Assembly: GCA_023898765.1 (NCBI GenBank)
Contig: CP060238.1
Location: 434,001-498,000 of the forward strand
Direction of reading: 5' to 3'
DNA length: 64,000 nt
Source of the DNA: Rhodospirillales bacterium
Lineage (GTDB): Bacteria; Pseudomonadota; Alphaproteobacteria; Micavibrionales; Micavibrionaceae
The notes under the pieces are model-generated. The model had not been told where the DNA came from. It saw nothing but the letters and a program-made list of their open reading frames with translations, and did not search any database. The first letter of the stretch is position 1. Every line of letters starts with the position of its first letter. Both the position numbers and the translations under genes were made by a program. Shown piece after piece: positions 43,601 through 50,757 of this stretch.

Positions 43601-43955
43601 TACGGCAACGCTTGTGGCCGATGTATCAGGTACGCACACGGCGGCGGAAACCTGTAATGCTCTGTCCGGCGGTGGCTGGTATCTGCCGGCGATTTCGGAA
43701 CTGGATGTGATCTATGCCAATTTGAATGCGACAGACGATCCCGACCATCCATTGCCGACAGTCAATGATGCGACAGATGATGATAACAGCGGCACGACCG
43801 GTCCGTTGCGTAGCAGCTTTGATCTCAGCGGCCAATGGTACTGGTCGTCCTCGGAGCCCAATAGCGGCGGCGCATGGATACAGCGCTTCAGTGACGGTGG
43901 CCAGAGCAGCAGCAATAAGACGCCTTTCCGTAGCGTCCGCTGTGCCCGGAGATGA
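40629..43955 (+). CDS. Inverse autotransporter (intimin/invasin-like) with DGR-type variable C-terminal domain
   Basis: The 1108-residue outer-membrane adhesin starts at the ATG 40629 with a signal peptide (FLLLIPLHWGFSASPVNA). Residues about 215-470 form the inverse-autotransporter barrel (SDIYALNHLELEYSL, FGANAFFDHQWPYHHNRMSLG, FAAEYTPVNAFTIRS). Residues about 490-600 look FecR-like (GNGARLDVGQNTQVRIEKDQ). Two Ig-like or cadherin-like Thr/Gly-rich modules follow (about 645-880). The last 220 residues are a Lcl/DUF1566-like C-type-lectin fold ending YWSSSEPNSGGAWIQRFSDGGQ...VRCARR. That ending is typical of DGR target proteins. An Avd gene follows. The passenger would be displayed with its variable domain at the tip. 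Confidence 0.85.
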   Translation: MRLPGKQFRHFTTGLMFLLLIPLHWGFSASPVNAGETSSSLVFQKLDNIDPEALSPEEAKSLIRELKSLAQKEEAASSSLYKSTPYPKKEREYSAWERRIAQEVIATGQMLEGDPRFDDVVSTLAQRGRSILPDGSNVTQDWVRENLQDVLPAIDNKMAAAAMNAATGEIARGTGDMANGFAQSQIGSQIGLSGEGQSYDLGGNLKQTAIRSGLEGVKAAASASDIYALNHLELEYSLSGDGIDEYSVLTVQPLWDSADLRHNIFAQASYANKQVEDIGADTSQRRDTVNAGLAYRYITPDEQHMFGANAFFDHQWPYHHNRMSLGLDYKTSLYGVAFNKYVGLSDWRGRDDGYEEKALGGEDLEVSGRLPQAPELEVFAKGYHWSQEKTPVINPDGDDIWGYQFAAEYTPVNAFTIRSQATRDNEMDDMEGQITMRLNYRFGQGWDDLWKRPTYNLDSVLDRRFEKVRRNNEIRVQVRQDPDVTARVTFAQGANVSVGQSLAFGTTITTGGAGGDGATVVFGNGARLDVGQNTQVRIEKDQIVLITGIIQFTSGSGGITVIAVPGGTIDLIGTDVDVRVSGGTTTLRVRDGAADFTDDTGTTRVNTEELAEAQDGDGLAPQIRAEGTAIYETHTSEAHTQLDLVGPQPSNPKAAPFADEAVSVAGTLATGNTLTFTVPLTGSVTVTGMPRLRFTLGGLDRLADYASGSGTSTLVFTYDVVGADETLSNIVAEEIEKNGGTLTGTNGAPMVRTVSGGLSGTVPDVTMPTIAGFTAVSSGGDPAGIGDIITVTLNANEDLVQSGTPSLTLNIGGTSRTANFSAINAGNAEFTYTVQAGDNDADGITITAITVAADELEDASGNDLDTTFALPHNLSLDVSTILLGLSSCPSGDLSAPANSGCARLFGADPTDMDDVMVYAGDVPGTTTDFFVRRCDLGQDYDPVDDRCENGGGDPNTRDTMQWKNANTESDTTNIGTGTAWTNVNATDGPGNTATLVADVSGTHTAAETCNALSGGGWYLPAISELDVIYANLNATDDPDHPLPTVNDATDDDNSGTTGPLRSSFDLSGQWYWSSSEPNSGGAWIQRFSDGGQSSSNKTPFRSVRCARR
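43840..43955 (+). other. Putative DGR variable region (VR)
   Basis: The last 38 codons contain a run in which nearly all likely variable positions use codons ending in C or T (AGC, GGC, CGC, AGT, CCT, TTC). That is what adenine mutagenesis of AAY (Asn) template codons produces. Fixed positions (TGG, GAC, CAG, AAG, GTC CGC) match the usual DGR pattern. No template repeat was found in the window, so the assignment rests on pattern and the adjacent avd gene. Confidence 0.55.
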
Positions 43956-43984
43956 ACCATTTAATCATTTAATAATTTAACTGT

Positions 43985-43999
43985 CCCCGCGAAGCGGGG
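43985..43999 (+). repeat. Hairpin downstream of the variable region
   Basis: CCCCGC and GCGGGG flank a GAA loop, 30 bp after the target stop codon. DGR target genes commonly carry a GC-rich DNA hairpin just after the VR that promotes retrohoming. Confidence 0.5.
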
Positions 44000-44092
44000 T
44001 CGCTACAAATTTTTTGCAGAATTTTTTAAAAACATCTTTTCTTACAGTTGGTTAATACGCACAATAGAGGTCTGTATGAAGGGTGTTTTTTA

Positions 44093-44440
44093 ATGGCGCA
44101 ATACCAGCATTTGCCAATTTACAAGTTGACCTATGATCTGCTTTTGCGGATTATGCAGGTGACGAAGAATTTTCCGCGCGAATATAGGCACACACTTGGG
44201 CAGAAGCTGAAAGAAGAAATTATTGAGCTGGTCGTTATGATCTATAAGGCCAACACAGCCAAGGACAAGGAGCATCACATTGAAATGATCCTTGAGCGCA
44301 TTCAGGTGGTGCAGTTATTGATAAGATTGTCGCATGATATAAGAATATTGCCGCGTAAGCATTACGTAGACCTTGCCGAGAAAATCGACAGCCTGGCTCG
44401 TCAGGCGCAAGGGTGGCTCAAGAGTTCGGGAAAGAGATAG
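44093..44440 (+). CDS. avd: DGR accessory protein Avd (four-helix bundle)
   Basis: The 115-residue, all-helical, basic protein has the Avd / 23S-intervening-sequence protein pattern. LPIYKLTYDLLLRIMQVTKNFPREYRHTLGQKL is followed by EIIELVVMIYKANT and a long third and fourth helix. Avd forms a pentamer that binds the DGR reverse transcriptase and template RNA. The start ATG at 44093 follows GAAGGG; an earlier in-frame start at 44048 adds unconserved residues. Normally Avd is followed by the template repeat and reverse transcriptase, but here a ParB-like gene on the other strand comes next. Confidence 0.85.
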   Translation: MAQYQHLPIYKLTYDLLLRIMQVTKNFPREYRHTLGQKLKEEIIELVVMIYKANTAKDKEHHIEMILERIQVVQLLIRLSHDIRILPRKHYVDLAEKIDSLARQAQGWLKSSGKR

Positions 44441-44560
44441 CCAGAACGGGTTGCGGCCAAGGCCCGGCCCGGCGAGCGTGTTCATCTCGGATGATGGCGG
44501 TAACGGTTTCAAAAGGAAACCACGCGGCGTTTATAGCCGCGTGGCAAGTGGGGCAGGGGA
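44441..44560 (+). other. Gap after avd with two hairpins
   Basis: GGTTTC/GAAACC (near 44505-44522) and the perfect CCACGCGGC (44520-44528) with GCCGCGTGG (44536-44544) overlap and could switch between folds. In a complete DGR this is where the template repeat would be. I find no A-rich copy of the variable region here. Confidence 0.5.
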
Positions 44561-46315
44561 CTAGGCCGCTTCCGCGTATTCTTCCTCGTCCTCAAAGTCG
44601 GCGGATTCTTCAAAATTCTCTTCCTCCGGCTCATCTTTGGCATCGGGATTGATAGCGGGAAACTGCATGGCTTCGGGAATCCAGAACGTAGCTTTTAATT
44701 CATCTTGGTTCGGAGCTTCCAGTGTCAAAACGTGCTGGAAGTGCTTTGCCATTGAGGACACAAGTTCTTTCTTCTTGTACCCCGCCGCACTACCGTACTT
44801 TTGGGAGCAACCGGCCTCGCTGATAATTTTCAAAAGCTGTTCCTTGTTGCGGCGTTTCAGGAACGCTTCGTCAGGCCGCCAGTAATCCCGCATATCGACA
44901 TTCAAATCCGCCGCTATCTTGTTAAACAGGCTGTCTGCATTGGTATCAAGACGATCAACAAAGCTCTGACCAAACTCTAAAACTTCCAAGGCCACCAGAA
45001 TTTCTTCCAGTTGTTCATCGGACAAGGACTGTACGGCCATATATGCCCCTTCCATATTGTAAGAAAACAAATAGCCCAAACTATGCCAACTTTGGCGGTC
45101 TTCGTCCTGTTCAATGGCTTCCTTATCGACACCGAACAATCCCAGAAGATCAGTGCATTTATCATTGATAACCTTGAGGGCAGGGGGGGTATATCCTTCC
45201 TGCATAAAATAAATCAAGGCATCGTGATTTTTAAAGCGATACAACTTTTGGGTCACAGCCAGTTCCTTTGCTTTTCTCGGATTTCCGAGCAAAGCGGCCT
45301 GTACTGCCACGCTCTTGTGCATGGACATATTACGCACAAGCGGGGTGGAGTAGGTGGGTTTCGGCTTTTTCAGGGCATCCGTGGTCGATTTATCGGCCTT
45401 GGTTTTGGTAAGTCCTTCATGGACTTCTACTTCACCATCTGAATGAATAGCCACGATAACGCCGCCTTTCTCACCTTCTGGGGCTTCGCCGTATTCCCAT
45501 GAATGGAAATGCCCTTCAAGCAATTCAGCCCATTCAGCGGTGTTTGAGTGTTCTTCTACGAGTTTTTCTGCCGCCGCTTTTTGCAACTCGAAAAATTGCT
45601 CAAAATCGTTGAAATAGGTGGCATCATCCTCGGCGAGAAGGTCTTGCGTGAAATCGCCTGTGTATTCGGCTTTATCAAAAATTGCCATAGACACACTCGG
45701 CAAATTGCCAAGAATCATGTCTTTTACATCTTCCGCGTCATTGTAACTGGAAGTCGCGCGGCCTAAGACCCTTTCCTGCTGTTCATGGCTTCCGATGCTC
45801 AAGGCTTCGGCTTTTGAAAGCGTGAGTTCACCTTCGATTAAAGCCTGTTTCGCCGCTTCACAAAGGTCTGTCAGAGCAAGGCGGCGTTTGATAGTCGCCA
45901 CGGCAAGACCCGTTTTTGCGACAATATCATCCAGTCTTTCGCCATCCTGAACCAAGAGCTTGATAGCTTCGGCTTCTTCCATTGGAGAGAGGTCTTCCCG
46001 TTGCATATTTTCCATTGTGGCAATACGCTGTGTTTCTTCATCCGATAAGTCGGCTTTGATTTCAACCGTCACCTCGTAATCTTCGGGCAAATCGCCTTGC
46101 TCCTGCAATAGAGACAAAGCCCGAAAACGGCGTTCACCGCAAATAATCGGGTGCATTTTCTTTCTGCCTTTGGGTTTGCCGACAATCAGGTTTTGAAGCA
46201 ATCCGTCCGTTTTAATGGACAGTGCCAATCCTGCGATAGTGGCATCATCAAAGTTTTTACGCGGGTTTCCAGTTGAAGGCTGGATTTTTGAAAGTGGTAA
46301 TGTTTGCAAAGTCAT
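44561..46315 (-). CDS. ParB/RepB-like protein of plasmid or integrative-element type
   Basis: The 584-residue protein has an N-terminal ParB-like nuclease/CTP domain (LPLSKIQPSTGNPRKNF, IICGERRFRALSLL, MENMQREDLSPMEEAEAI) and a helix-turn-helix (VAKTGLAVATIKRRLAL). A long C-terminal extension with an acidic tail (EEENFEESADFEDEEEY) follows. This type occurs on plasmids and integrative elements rather than as the chromosomal partition protein, which is the parB at 4330-5253. No parA partner is adjacent. The start ATG at 46315 is preceded by AGGAG. Confidence 0.85.
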   Translation of the reverse strand: MTLQTLPLSKIQPSTGNPRKNFDDATIAGLALSIKTDGLLQNLIVGKPKGRKKMHPIICGERRFRALSLLQEQGDLPEDYEVTVEIKADLSDEETQRIATMENMQREDLSPMEEAEAIKLLVQDGERLDDIVAKTGLAVATIKRRLALTDLCEAAKQALIEGELTLSKAEALSIGSHEQQERVLGRATSSYNDAEDVKDMILGNLPSVSMAIFDKAEYTGDFTQDLLAEDDATYFNDFEQFFELQKAAAEKLVEEHSNTAEWAELLEGHFHSWEYGEAPEGEKGGVIVAIHSDGEVEVHEGLTKTKADKSTTDALKKPKPTYSTPLVRNMSMHKSVAVQAALLGNPRKAKELAVTQKLYRFKNHDALIYFMQEGYTPPALKVINDKCTDLLGLFGVDKEAIEQDEDRQSWHSLGYLFSYNMEGAYMAVQSLSDEQLEEILVALEVLEFGQSFVDRLDTNADSLFNKIAADLNVDMRDYWRPDEAFLKRRNKEQLLKIISEAGCSQKYGSAAGYKKKELVSSMAKHFQHVLTLEAPNQDELKATFWIPEAMQFPAINPDAKDEPEEENFEESADFEDEEEYAEAA

Positions 46316-46613
46316 GGTATTTCTCCTTTTTGCTTTGGTTAGGTTAAAAAGTGCGTGTCGCACTTCTTTCCTATGGGCCGCGCAGCGGCTTCTAAGCGCC
46401 AGGATCCGTCAAGCTTGAAACCCTTCGTAGAAGGGGCAGGCGAAATTTTATTGTCTTTCCTAGCTTGCGACGGAAAGCAGTAAAATTTTCGGCTTTCGGG
46501 CTTTACGGAGACAGGCAAGAGAAAAAACAAAAAAGCCCTTAAACCCCAAAAATTGGAATCATCCCTTCCTTAAACCCCAAAAATTGGATAAAGTGGCCTT
46601 GAAAGGATTTTTA
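46316..46613. promoter_or_regulatory. Divergent control region between the ParB-like and Fic genes
   Basis: It contains a perfect palindrome AAGTGCG-TGT-CGCACTT (46349-46365) near the ParB-like start. A long imperfect stem runs at about 46437-46496 (GAAATTTTA ... TAAAATTTTC with GTCTTTCC/GGAAAGC inside). Two direct copies of a 21-bp element are at 46537-46557 and 46568-46588. The latter lie immediately before the Fic gene. Confidence 0.55.
46537..46588 (+). repeat. Two direct copies of CCTTAAACCCCAAAAATTGG, likely operator
   Basis: Copies at 46537-46557 and 46568-46588 are identical over 21 bp and start 31 bp apart, about three helical turns. Each holds the near-palindrome CCAAAAATTGG. They end 25 bp before the Fic start codon, and the Fic protein has a DNA-binding-like N-terminus, so self-repression is likely. 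Confidence 0.6.
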
Positions 46614-48116
46614 ATGCCCACTTTTTTTGACGATCTGCCGGAAATCTTTGTCTCCAATACCGAAATTTCAGGATTGGTGAGAAAAGCCGTGAAATCTGGA
46701 AAGCTCCGAAAACTCGGCACAAGACTTTACACAAAAGATCTGGAAGCAACGCCAGAAAGCATCGTGAAGCGTAACTGGTATTTTTTGCTTAAACGTTATT
46801 ACCCCGATGCCCTGATTGCCGACCGCACCGCGATTGAAAACCAGCCTGCGGCAGACGGCTCGGTGTTTATCGTTTCAAAGAAAAAGAGAGAAACCGTCCT
46901 GCCAGGGATTATTTTTAAACCAAGGCCGGGAGTAGGGGGCTTGGAAACAGACCGGCCTTTCCTGGGCGGGGTACATCTGTCCTCAACCGGGCGCGCCTAT
47001 CTTGAAAATATGAGGCCGTCCCGCGCGCGCGGCGGCGATACCTCCCGCACCTTATCCCGAAAAGAAATTGAAGAACGTCTTGACCGCGTATTGCGGCAAA
47101 GCGGTCATGCCGGACTGAATGCCATTCGGGATGAAGCCCGCGTATTGGTAAAAAAGCTTGATGCGGAAAAAGAATTTAAGGAACTGGACGAGCTGATCGG
47201 ATCGCTGCTTGGAACGCGCGACACAGAAATGAAAAGTGATATAGGCAAGGCCAGGAAAGGGGGGATGCCCTTTGATCCTGTGAGATTGGAAAAATTCATC
47301 ACATTGTTTGAAGCCTTAAAAGCATCTGCCCCCGTACACCGCCGCGCGCGAGAAACCACCGGGGCGGCCAGAACCAATTTGGCGTTTTTTGAGGCTTATT
47401 TCTCTAACTTCATTGAAGGGACGGAATTTGAAATTGATGAGGCCGTTGATATTGTCTTTAATGGCCGCATCCCGAATGACCGGCCTGAAGACGCGCACGA
47501 TGTTTTAGGGACATTCAGAATTGTTTCCGATACTTCGGAAATGGCCAAATTGCCAACTTCAGCGGAAGAATTGTCCCATTTGCTGAAAAGCCGTCACGCG
47601 GTTTTTATGGAGCTGCGGCCGGATAAACACCCCGGCGCGTACAAGATCAAAAACAACCAGGCCGGCTCAAGTCTTTTTGTCGCCCCTGAACTGGTGGAAG
47701 GCACACTAGAAAAAGGATTTGAAATATACCAATCATTGAGCGTCCCTTTGTACCGAGCCATTTTTATGATGTTCCTGATTAGTGAAATTCACCCGTTCAC
47801 GGACGGTAACGGGCGAGCAGCACGAATTATGATGAATGCGGAGCTGATGGCGGCTGGTGAAGAAAAAATCATTATTCCCACGATCTATAGAAGCAATTAC
47901 CTCTCTTCGCTCAAGGCACTAACCCATAACGGACTAACAGAGCCACTAATCCGAACACTCGACTTTGCTCAAAAATATACAAGAAGCCTCGATTGGGATG
48001 ATTTTGAAGAAGCGCGGCGCCAGCTCGCGGGAACAAATGCCTTTATGGATCCGAATGAAGCTGACGAAAACGGCGTGAGGCTGAAACTTTATCAGGAAAG
48101 CGAGCGCAGCAGCTAA
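46614..48116 (+). CDS. Fic-family AMP-transferase-like protein with AbiEi-like N-terminus
   Basis: The 500-residue protein starts at the ATG 46614 (GAAAGGA upstream). The first ~75 residues resemble the winged-helix antitoxin domain of AbiEi-type proteins (SNTEISGLVRKAVKSGKLRKLGTRLYTKD). The Fic core contains the complete catalytic motif HPFTDGNGRAAR with His393. The inhibitory motif SxxxEG is present as S264-NFI-E268-G269, placing the inhibitory helix N-terminal to the core. Such proteins transfer AMP to target hydroxyls and are held inactive by the helix. The paired repeats upstream fit autoregulation. It may be a self-contained toxin-antitoxin or regulator of the element. Confidence 0.88.
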   Translation: MPTFFDDLPEIFVSNTEISGLVRKAVKSGKLRKLGTRLYTKDLEATPESIVKRNWYFLLKRYYPDALIADRTAIENQPAADGSVFIVSKKKRETVLPGIIFKPRPGVGGLETDRPFLGGVHLSSTGRAYLENMRPSRARGGDTSRTLSRKEIEERLDRVLRQSGHAGLNAIRDEARVLVKKLDAEKEFKELDELIGSLLGTRDTEMKSDIGKARKGGMPFDPVRLEKFITLFEALKASAPVHRRARETTGAARTNLAFFEAYFSNFIEGTEFEIDEAVDIVFNGRIPNDRPEDAHDVLGTFRIVSDTSEMAKLPTSAEELSHLLKSRHAVFMELRPDKHPGAYKIKNNQAGSSLFVAPELVEGTLEKGFEIYQSLSVPLYRAIFMMFLISEIHPFTDGNGRAARIMMNAELMAAGEEKIIIPTIYRSNYLSSLKALTHNGLTEPLIRTLDFAQKYTRSLDWDDFEEARRQLAGTNAFMDPNEADENGVRLKLYQESERSS

Positions 48117-48206
48117 TTTTTGGGGCGCTCTGGTGCTGTTGAACGTACCAGAGGGCAATTTTTTTTCGTGAGAACGACGAGAGAGCATGTTTTTTCACCT
48201 GAAAAT

Positions 48207-48671
48207 TCAATATTTGTTGCTTTTTCGCCATTCTCGCGGCGTTTGAAACGTCCCGCCCCATATACCTCTTTTGCCGATTTGAGCCTGATCCTGGGCGGCA
48301 GCGTAAAATCCATGACTGAAATATCTGTAGTCAATAGCCCACCCGCCGCGCACCATGAGATCGGCAAGATCGTCGCCAGCAACGAAGCATTGCGCCACAG
48401 TACGGGTTTCGCTTTTGGCGCGAGGCTTCTCCTGACATTGCAGCTCGTCCGGGTCAATCAAGCTGACCAAGTATTCGCGTGCCTGCCGGCCACACGGATA
48501 TTCCCGGCCGTCTTGCCAGCAGAATTGATGCAGCTCCACGGCGTCAATCCCCCAGAGCCGGATTTCCCGCGTGCCTAAAACAAAACTGTCGCCGTCTTTG
48601 ACGTAGAGTTTTGTACCCGCCGCGGCCGGATATAAAAATCCTGAAAGCAGCAAACAACCTAAGAAAATCAC
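48207..48671 (-). CDS. Exported thermonuclease (SNase) family protein
   Basis: A GTG start at 48671 gives a signal peptide (IFLGCLLLSGFLYPAAAG) and a staphylococcal-nuclease-like domain. KDGDSFVLGTREIRLWGIDAVE holds the metal-site Asp residues and a catalytic-type Arg, and RQAREYL and GWAIDYRYFSHG follow. The active-site pattern is mostly retained but not strictly canonical. It sits directly downstream of the truncated virB8; similar nucleases occur in conjugative elements. No clear ribosome-binding site. Confidence 0.78.
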   Translation of the reverse strand: MIFLGCLLLSGFLYPAAAGTKLYVKDGDSFVLGTREIRLWGIDAVELHQFCWQDGREYPCGRQAREYLVSLIDPDELQCQEKPRAKSETRTVAQCFVAGDDLADLMVRGGWAIDYRYFSHGFYAAAQDQAQIGKRGIWGGTFQTPREWRKSNKY

Positions 48672-48693
48672 AATCGGCAGGAATCGTGTTAAT

Positions 48694-49011
48694 CTATTGT
48701 TCTCTAAGGCTAAGGTATTTGACTAGATTGGCTTCTGTTACGGCCTGATCCTGTGTCAAATTGCCGGCAATAAGACCCTTCGTGACTTCGGTGTAACCTG
48801 TTTGCCGATCGACTGTAATAACGTATGGCTCAAAAGTTTTTAGCGGCAGTAGGAAAAGAAGACAGAGTATGCAGAGTACAGAAACAACCATACTTGCAGA
48901 CGCAACAATCCATGCTCGGTTTCTTGACTGTACGGCATTAGCGACAATCTCATTTTCCCAAGTTTGTCCTTTTTTATAATAGTCTTCTTTTTGCTTAGGA
49001 TTCATAAGCAT
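48694..49011 (-). pseudogene. virB8: VirB8 family protein, truncated after the membrane segment
   Basis: VirB8 is a bitopic inner-membrane assembly factor of type IV secretion. The N-terminal cytosolic part, the membrane helix (WIVASASMVVSVLCILCLLFLLP) and the start of the periplasmic domain (TFEPYVITVDRQTGYTEV) are present. The frame ends after 105 residues, at LVKYLSLREQ, while relatives are about 220-240. The distal periplasmic domain is missing, so it is unlikely to work. It is 2 bp downstream of virB6. Confidence 0.8.
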
Positions 49012-49013
49012 CT

Positions 49014-50021
49014 TTAAAACCCTCTAATCTTTTTAATAGTTTGCCCCAAACGATTTTTTGCCGCCGCCGCCGTTAATTTGGGGTGTCGGGCAGCATTATA
49101 CCCAATGACACTGGCTTTCCCTGTAGCCGCAGGAGCGCGACGTGCTATTGCTGTACCAGCTCGGCTAAACCATGAGCCAGCTCCCAATGTTGAGAGTGAT
49201 AACCCGCCGGTGATGGAAGCGGCCATATTCATTACTTGCGCGAGCAATAAAACTGCGACAACCGATGTAAACAAGAACGGCCCGATAGCGGTAATAAGAG
49301 GATCATCAGGATTCGAGTTATTCTCCATGAATTGAAGCGGCATTTCTGCAAGTGTCAGCATTAACGCGAGCAGGGCATATACAAAAATTGGGATGACAGC
49401 ATAATTGAGCAGGGTTCGCAGCCAGCCTTCAAAGAGGTTTTTTGTATTGTTGAATATGAGCAGCAAAATAAACAGCGGGCCTACAGCAAGAAGAATGGCT
49501 ACGGCTAATTTTGCCAAAACAATGAGCATAGCTGCAAAGGCAGTAAATGAGATAGCTCCAACCCAGATAGCCCCGGCATAGAAATAAAGCCCCCATTTTG
49601 TCCAGCCAGCACCCTCTAAAAGCTTTTCTGAAACTTCCATAGAGCGATCATAAAATTGCGACAACGCAAGATTTGCGGTGGTTTCATCATTGGCAACGGG
49701 GGCGGCTAATGTGTCTGCAGCGCCCTGCATAATCTGACCTGCTACATCGGAGGGAAGGTCAGTAGCCATGTCATAGACCAAGATCATAAAAGTATTCCAC
49801 TCGGTCGCTACGACCAGAAGAATAATGATTTTAAGGACATTGACGAGAAGATCTGGAGCTGAGAAACGCCCGCTGACAATCACTTTATACCCAAATACTG
49901 CGATAAAAATGATAAACATTAACCGCCATAGTATTTGCACAACAGGCGTAAGGCTTCCAAAGGCCCCATTGACCAAAGCAAACACTAGATTGTCAACATT
50001 TGTAATAAGCGTTTCTATCAT
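49014..50021 (-). CDS. virB6: VirB6 / TrbL family type IV secretion membrane protein
   Basis: The 335-residue polytopic membrane protein has about six to seven helices and the family's central loop. The motif GWTKWGLYFYAGAIWVGAISFTAFAAM is the region conserved among VirB6 proteins. It forms part of the inner-membrane channel. Its C-terminal tail is basic. Upstream are two small lipoprotein genes, downstream is the truncated virB8. Confidence 0.88.
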   Translation of the reverse strand: MIETLITNVDNLVFALVNGAFGSLTPVVQILWRLMFIIFIAVFGYKVIVSGRFSAPDLLVNVLKIIILLVVATEWNTFMILVYDMATDLPSDVAGQIMQGAADTLAAPVANDETTANLALSQFYDRSMEVSEKLLEGAGWTKWGLYFYAGAIWVGAISFTAFAAMLIVLAKLAVAILLAVGPLFILLLIFNNTKNLFEGWLRTLLNYAVIPIFVYALLALMLTLAEMPLQFMENNSNPDDPLITAIGPFLFTSVVAVLLLAQVMNMAASITGGLSLSTLGAGSWFSRAGTAIARRAPAATGKASVIGYNAARHPKLTAAAAKNRLGQTIKKIRGF

Positions 50022-50024
50022 TTT

Positions 50025-50480
50025 TTACGGGTTTTCCGGCATAATGGCTTCAAGAGCTTTTTTTCTAGCTTCGGCCTCTTGTTCTTTTCTGGATTTAGTT
50101 GTTTTTTGAGGAAGGCGCATAGCATCTCTGGCTTTATCCGCATCGTATTGGTTGGCTTTTGAAGCCTGAACACGATCATTGAAGGCCATCCAAATAGTAG
50201 GCAGTTTCACATGATCGGGTTTGACGTTGCCAAAGCCGGCCTCAGTCATAATTGTTGCAAGGCTTTCCGCTGTGTTCTCACAGTTTTCTAAGGCGGTTTC
50301 AGTCGCGCTGCTTTGGTCGACCCAAAGCTGTCCGCATTGTTCAATAGCGGGTGTTTTTTTCTGGTATATCCATTCCGCTAATTCTTTAGAATCGCGCTTT
50401 TCAAGTGGGTTTTTACCGTCGTTACATGCTGTAAGGCCAAGCCCCGCTACCATTACGAAGAGAAGAGTCGTTTTTCTCAT
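50025..50480 (-). CDS. Lipoprotein of the type IV secretion cluster
   Basis: The 151-residue protein has a signal peptide with lipobox LTAC, followed by an acidic N-terminal half. The C-terminal half is highly charged (RLPQKTTKSRKEQEAEARKKALE). It overlaps the preceding lipoprotein gene by 4 bp and precedes virB6. Position suggests an accessory, VirB7-like or entry-exclusion role; the sequence itself does not decide. Confidence 0.65.
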   Translation of the reverse strand: MRKTTLLFVMVAGLGLTACNDGKNPLEKRDSKELAEWIYQKKTPAIEQCGQLWVDQSSATETALENCENTAESLATIMTEAGFGNVKPDHVKLPTIWMAFNDRVQASKANQYDADKARDAMRLPQKTTKSRKEQEAEARKKALEAIMPENP

Positions 50481-50665
50481 GCTTTTGCTTTCCCGTTATT
50501 AAAAAGTTCCGCCATATTGATAGGTATATGGTTACAAGGGTTTTCCGACATTGAAGCACTTGGAGGGCAGGGGGCTTTTTTCTCGTTGTACTTCAGCGAC
50601 GAGCAACCGCCTAACGCCAAGGCTGGAAGTGCTAAAAGTGAAATTAAAAATAGTCGTTTCATCAT
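50477..50665 (-). CDS. Small lipoprotein of the type IV secretion cluster
   Basis: The 62-residue lipoprotein has lipobox LGGC at about residue 21 and a short Cys-containing tail (PCPPSASMSENPCNHIP). Its size and place between virB4 and virB6 fit a VirB7-like pilot lipoprotein. The start overlaps the stop of the 31-codon gene upstream. Confidence 0.62.
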   Translation of the reverse strand: MMKRLFLISLLALPALALGGCSSLKYNEKKAPCPPSASMSENPCNHIPINMAELFNNGKAKA

Positions 50666-50757
50666 CTACTCCATTTAGTTTTGAGGTAATTCCATAGCTT
50701 CTCTATGGCAGTAAAGCCAAGGATGGTGAGTAAGGCTATAGAGCAAAGTTTTTTCAT
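50662..50757 (-). CDS. 31-aa membrane peptide coupled to virB4
   Basis: A short gene of 31 codons begins at the ATG 50757, which overlaps the virB4 stop (ATGA). Its own stop overlaps the next ATG (50665). The peptide has a hydrophobic stretch (CSIALLTILGFTAI) and then the basic tail KLWNYLKTKWSR, so a single membrane-spanning peptide is expected. The double overlap argues that it is translated. No known family. Confidence 0.55.
   Translation of the reverse strand: MKKLCSIALLTILGFTAIEKLWNYLKTKWSR

Noticed and set aside
44441..44560. Template repeat or start of a DGR reverse transcriptase after avd
   Set aside because: No A-rich copy of the variable region and no reverse-transcriptase motifs (YxDD) were found here or anywhere else in the window on either strand.
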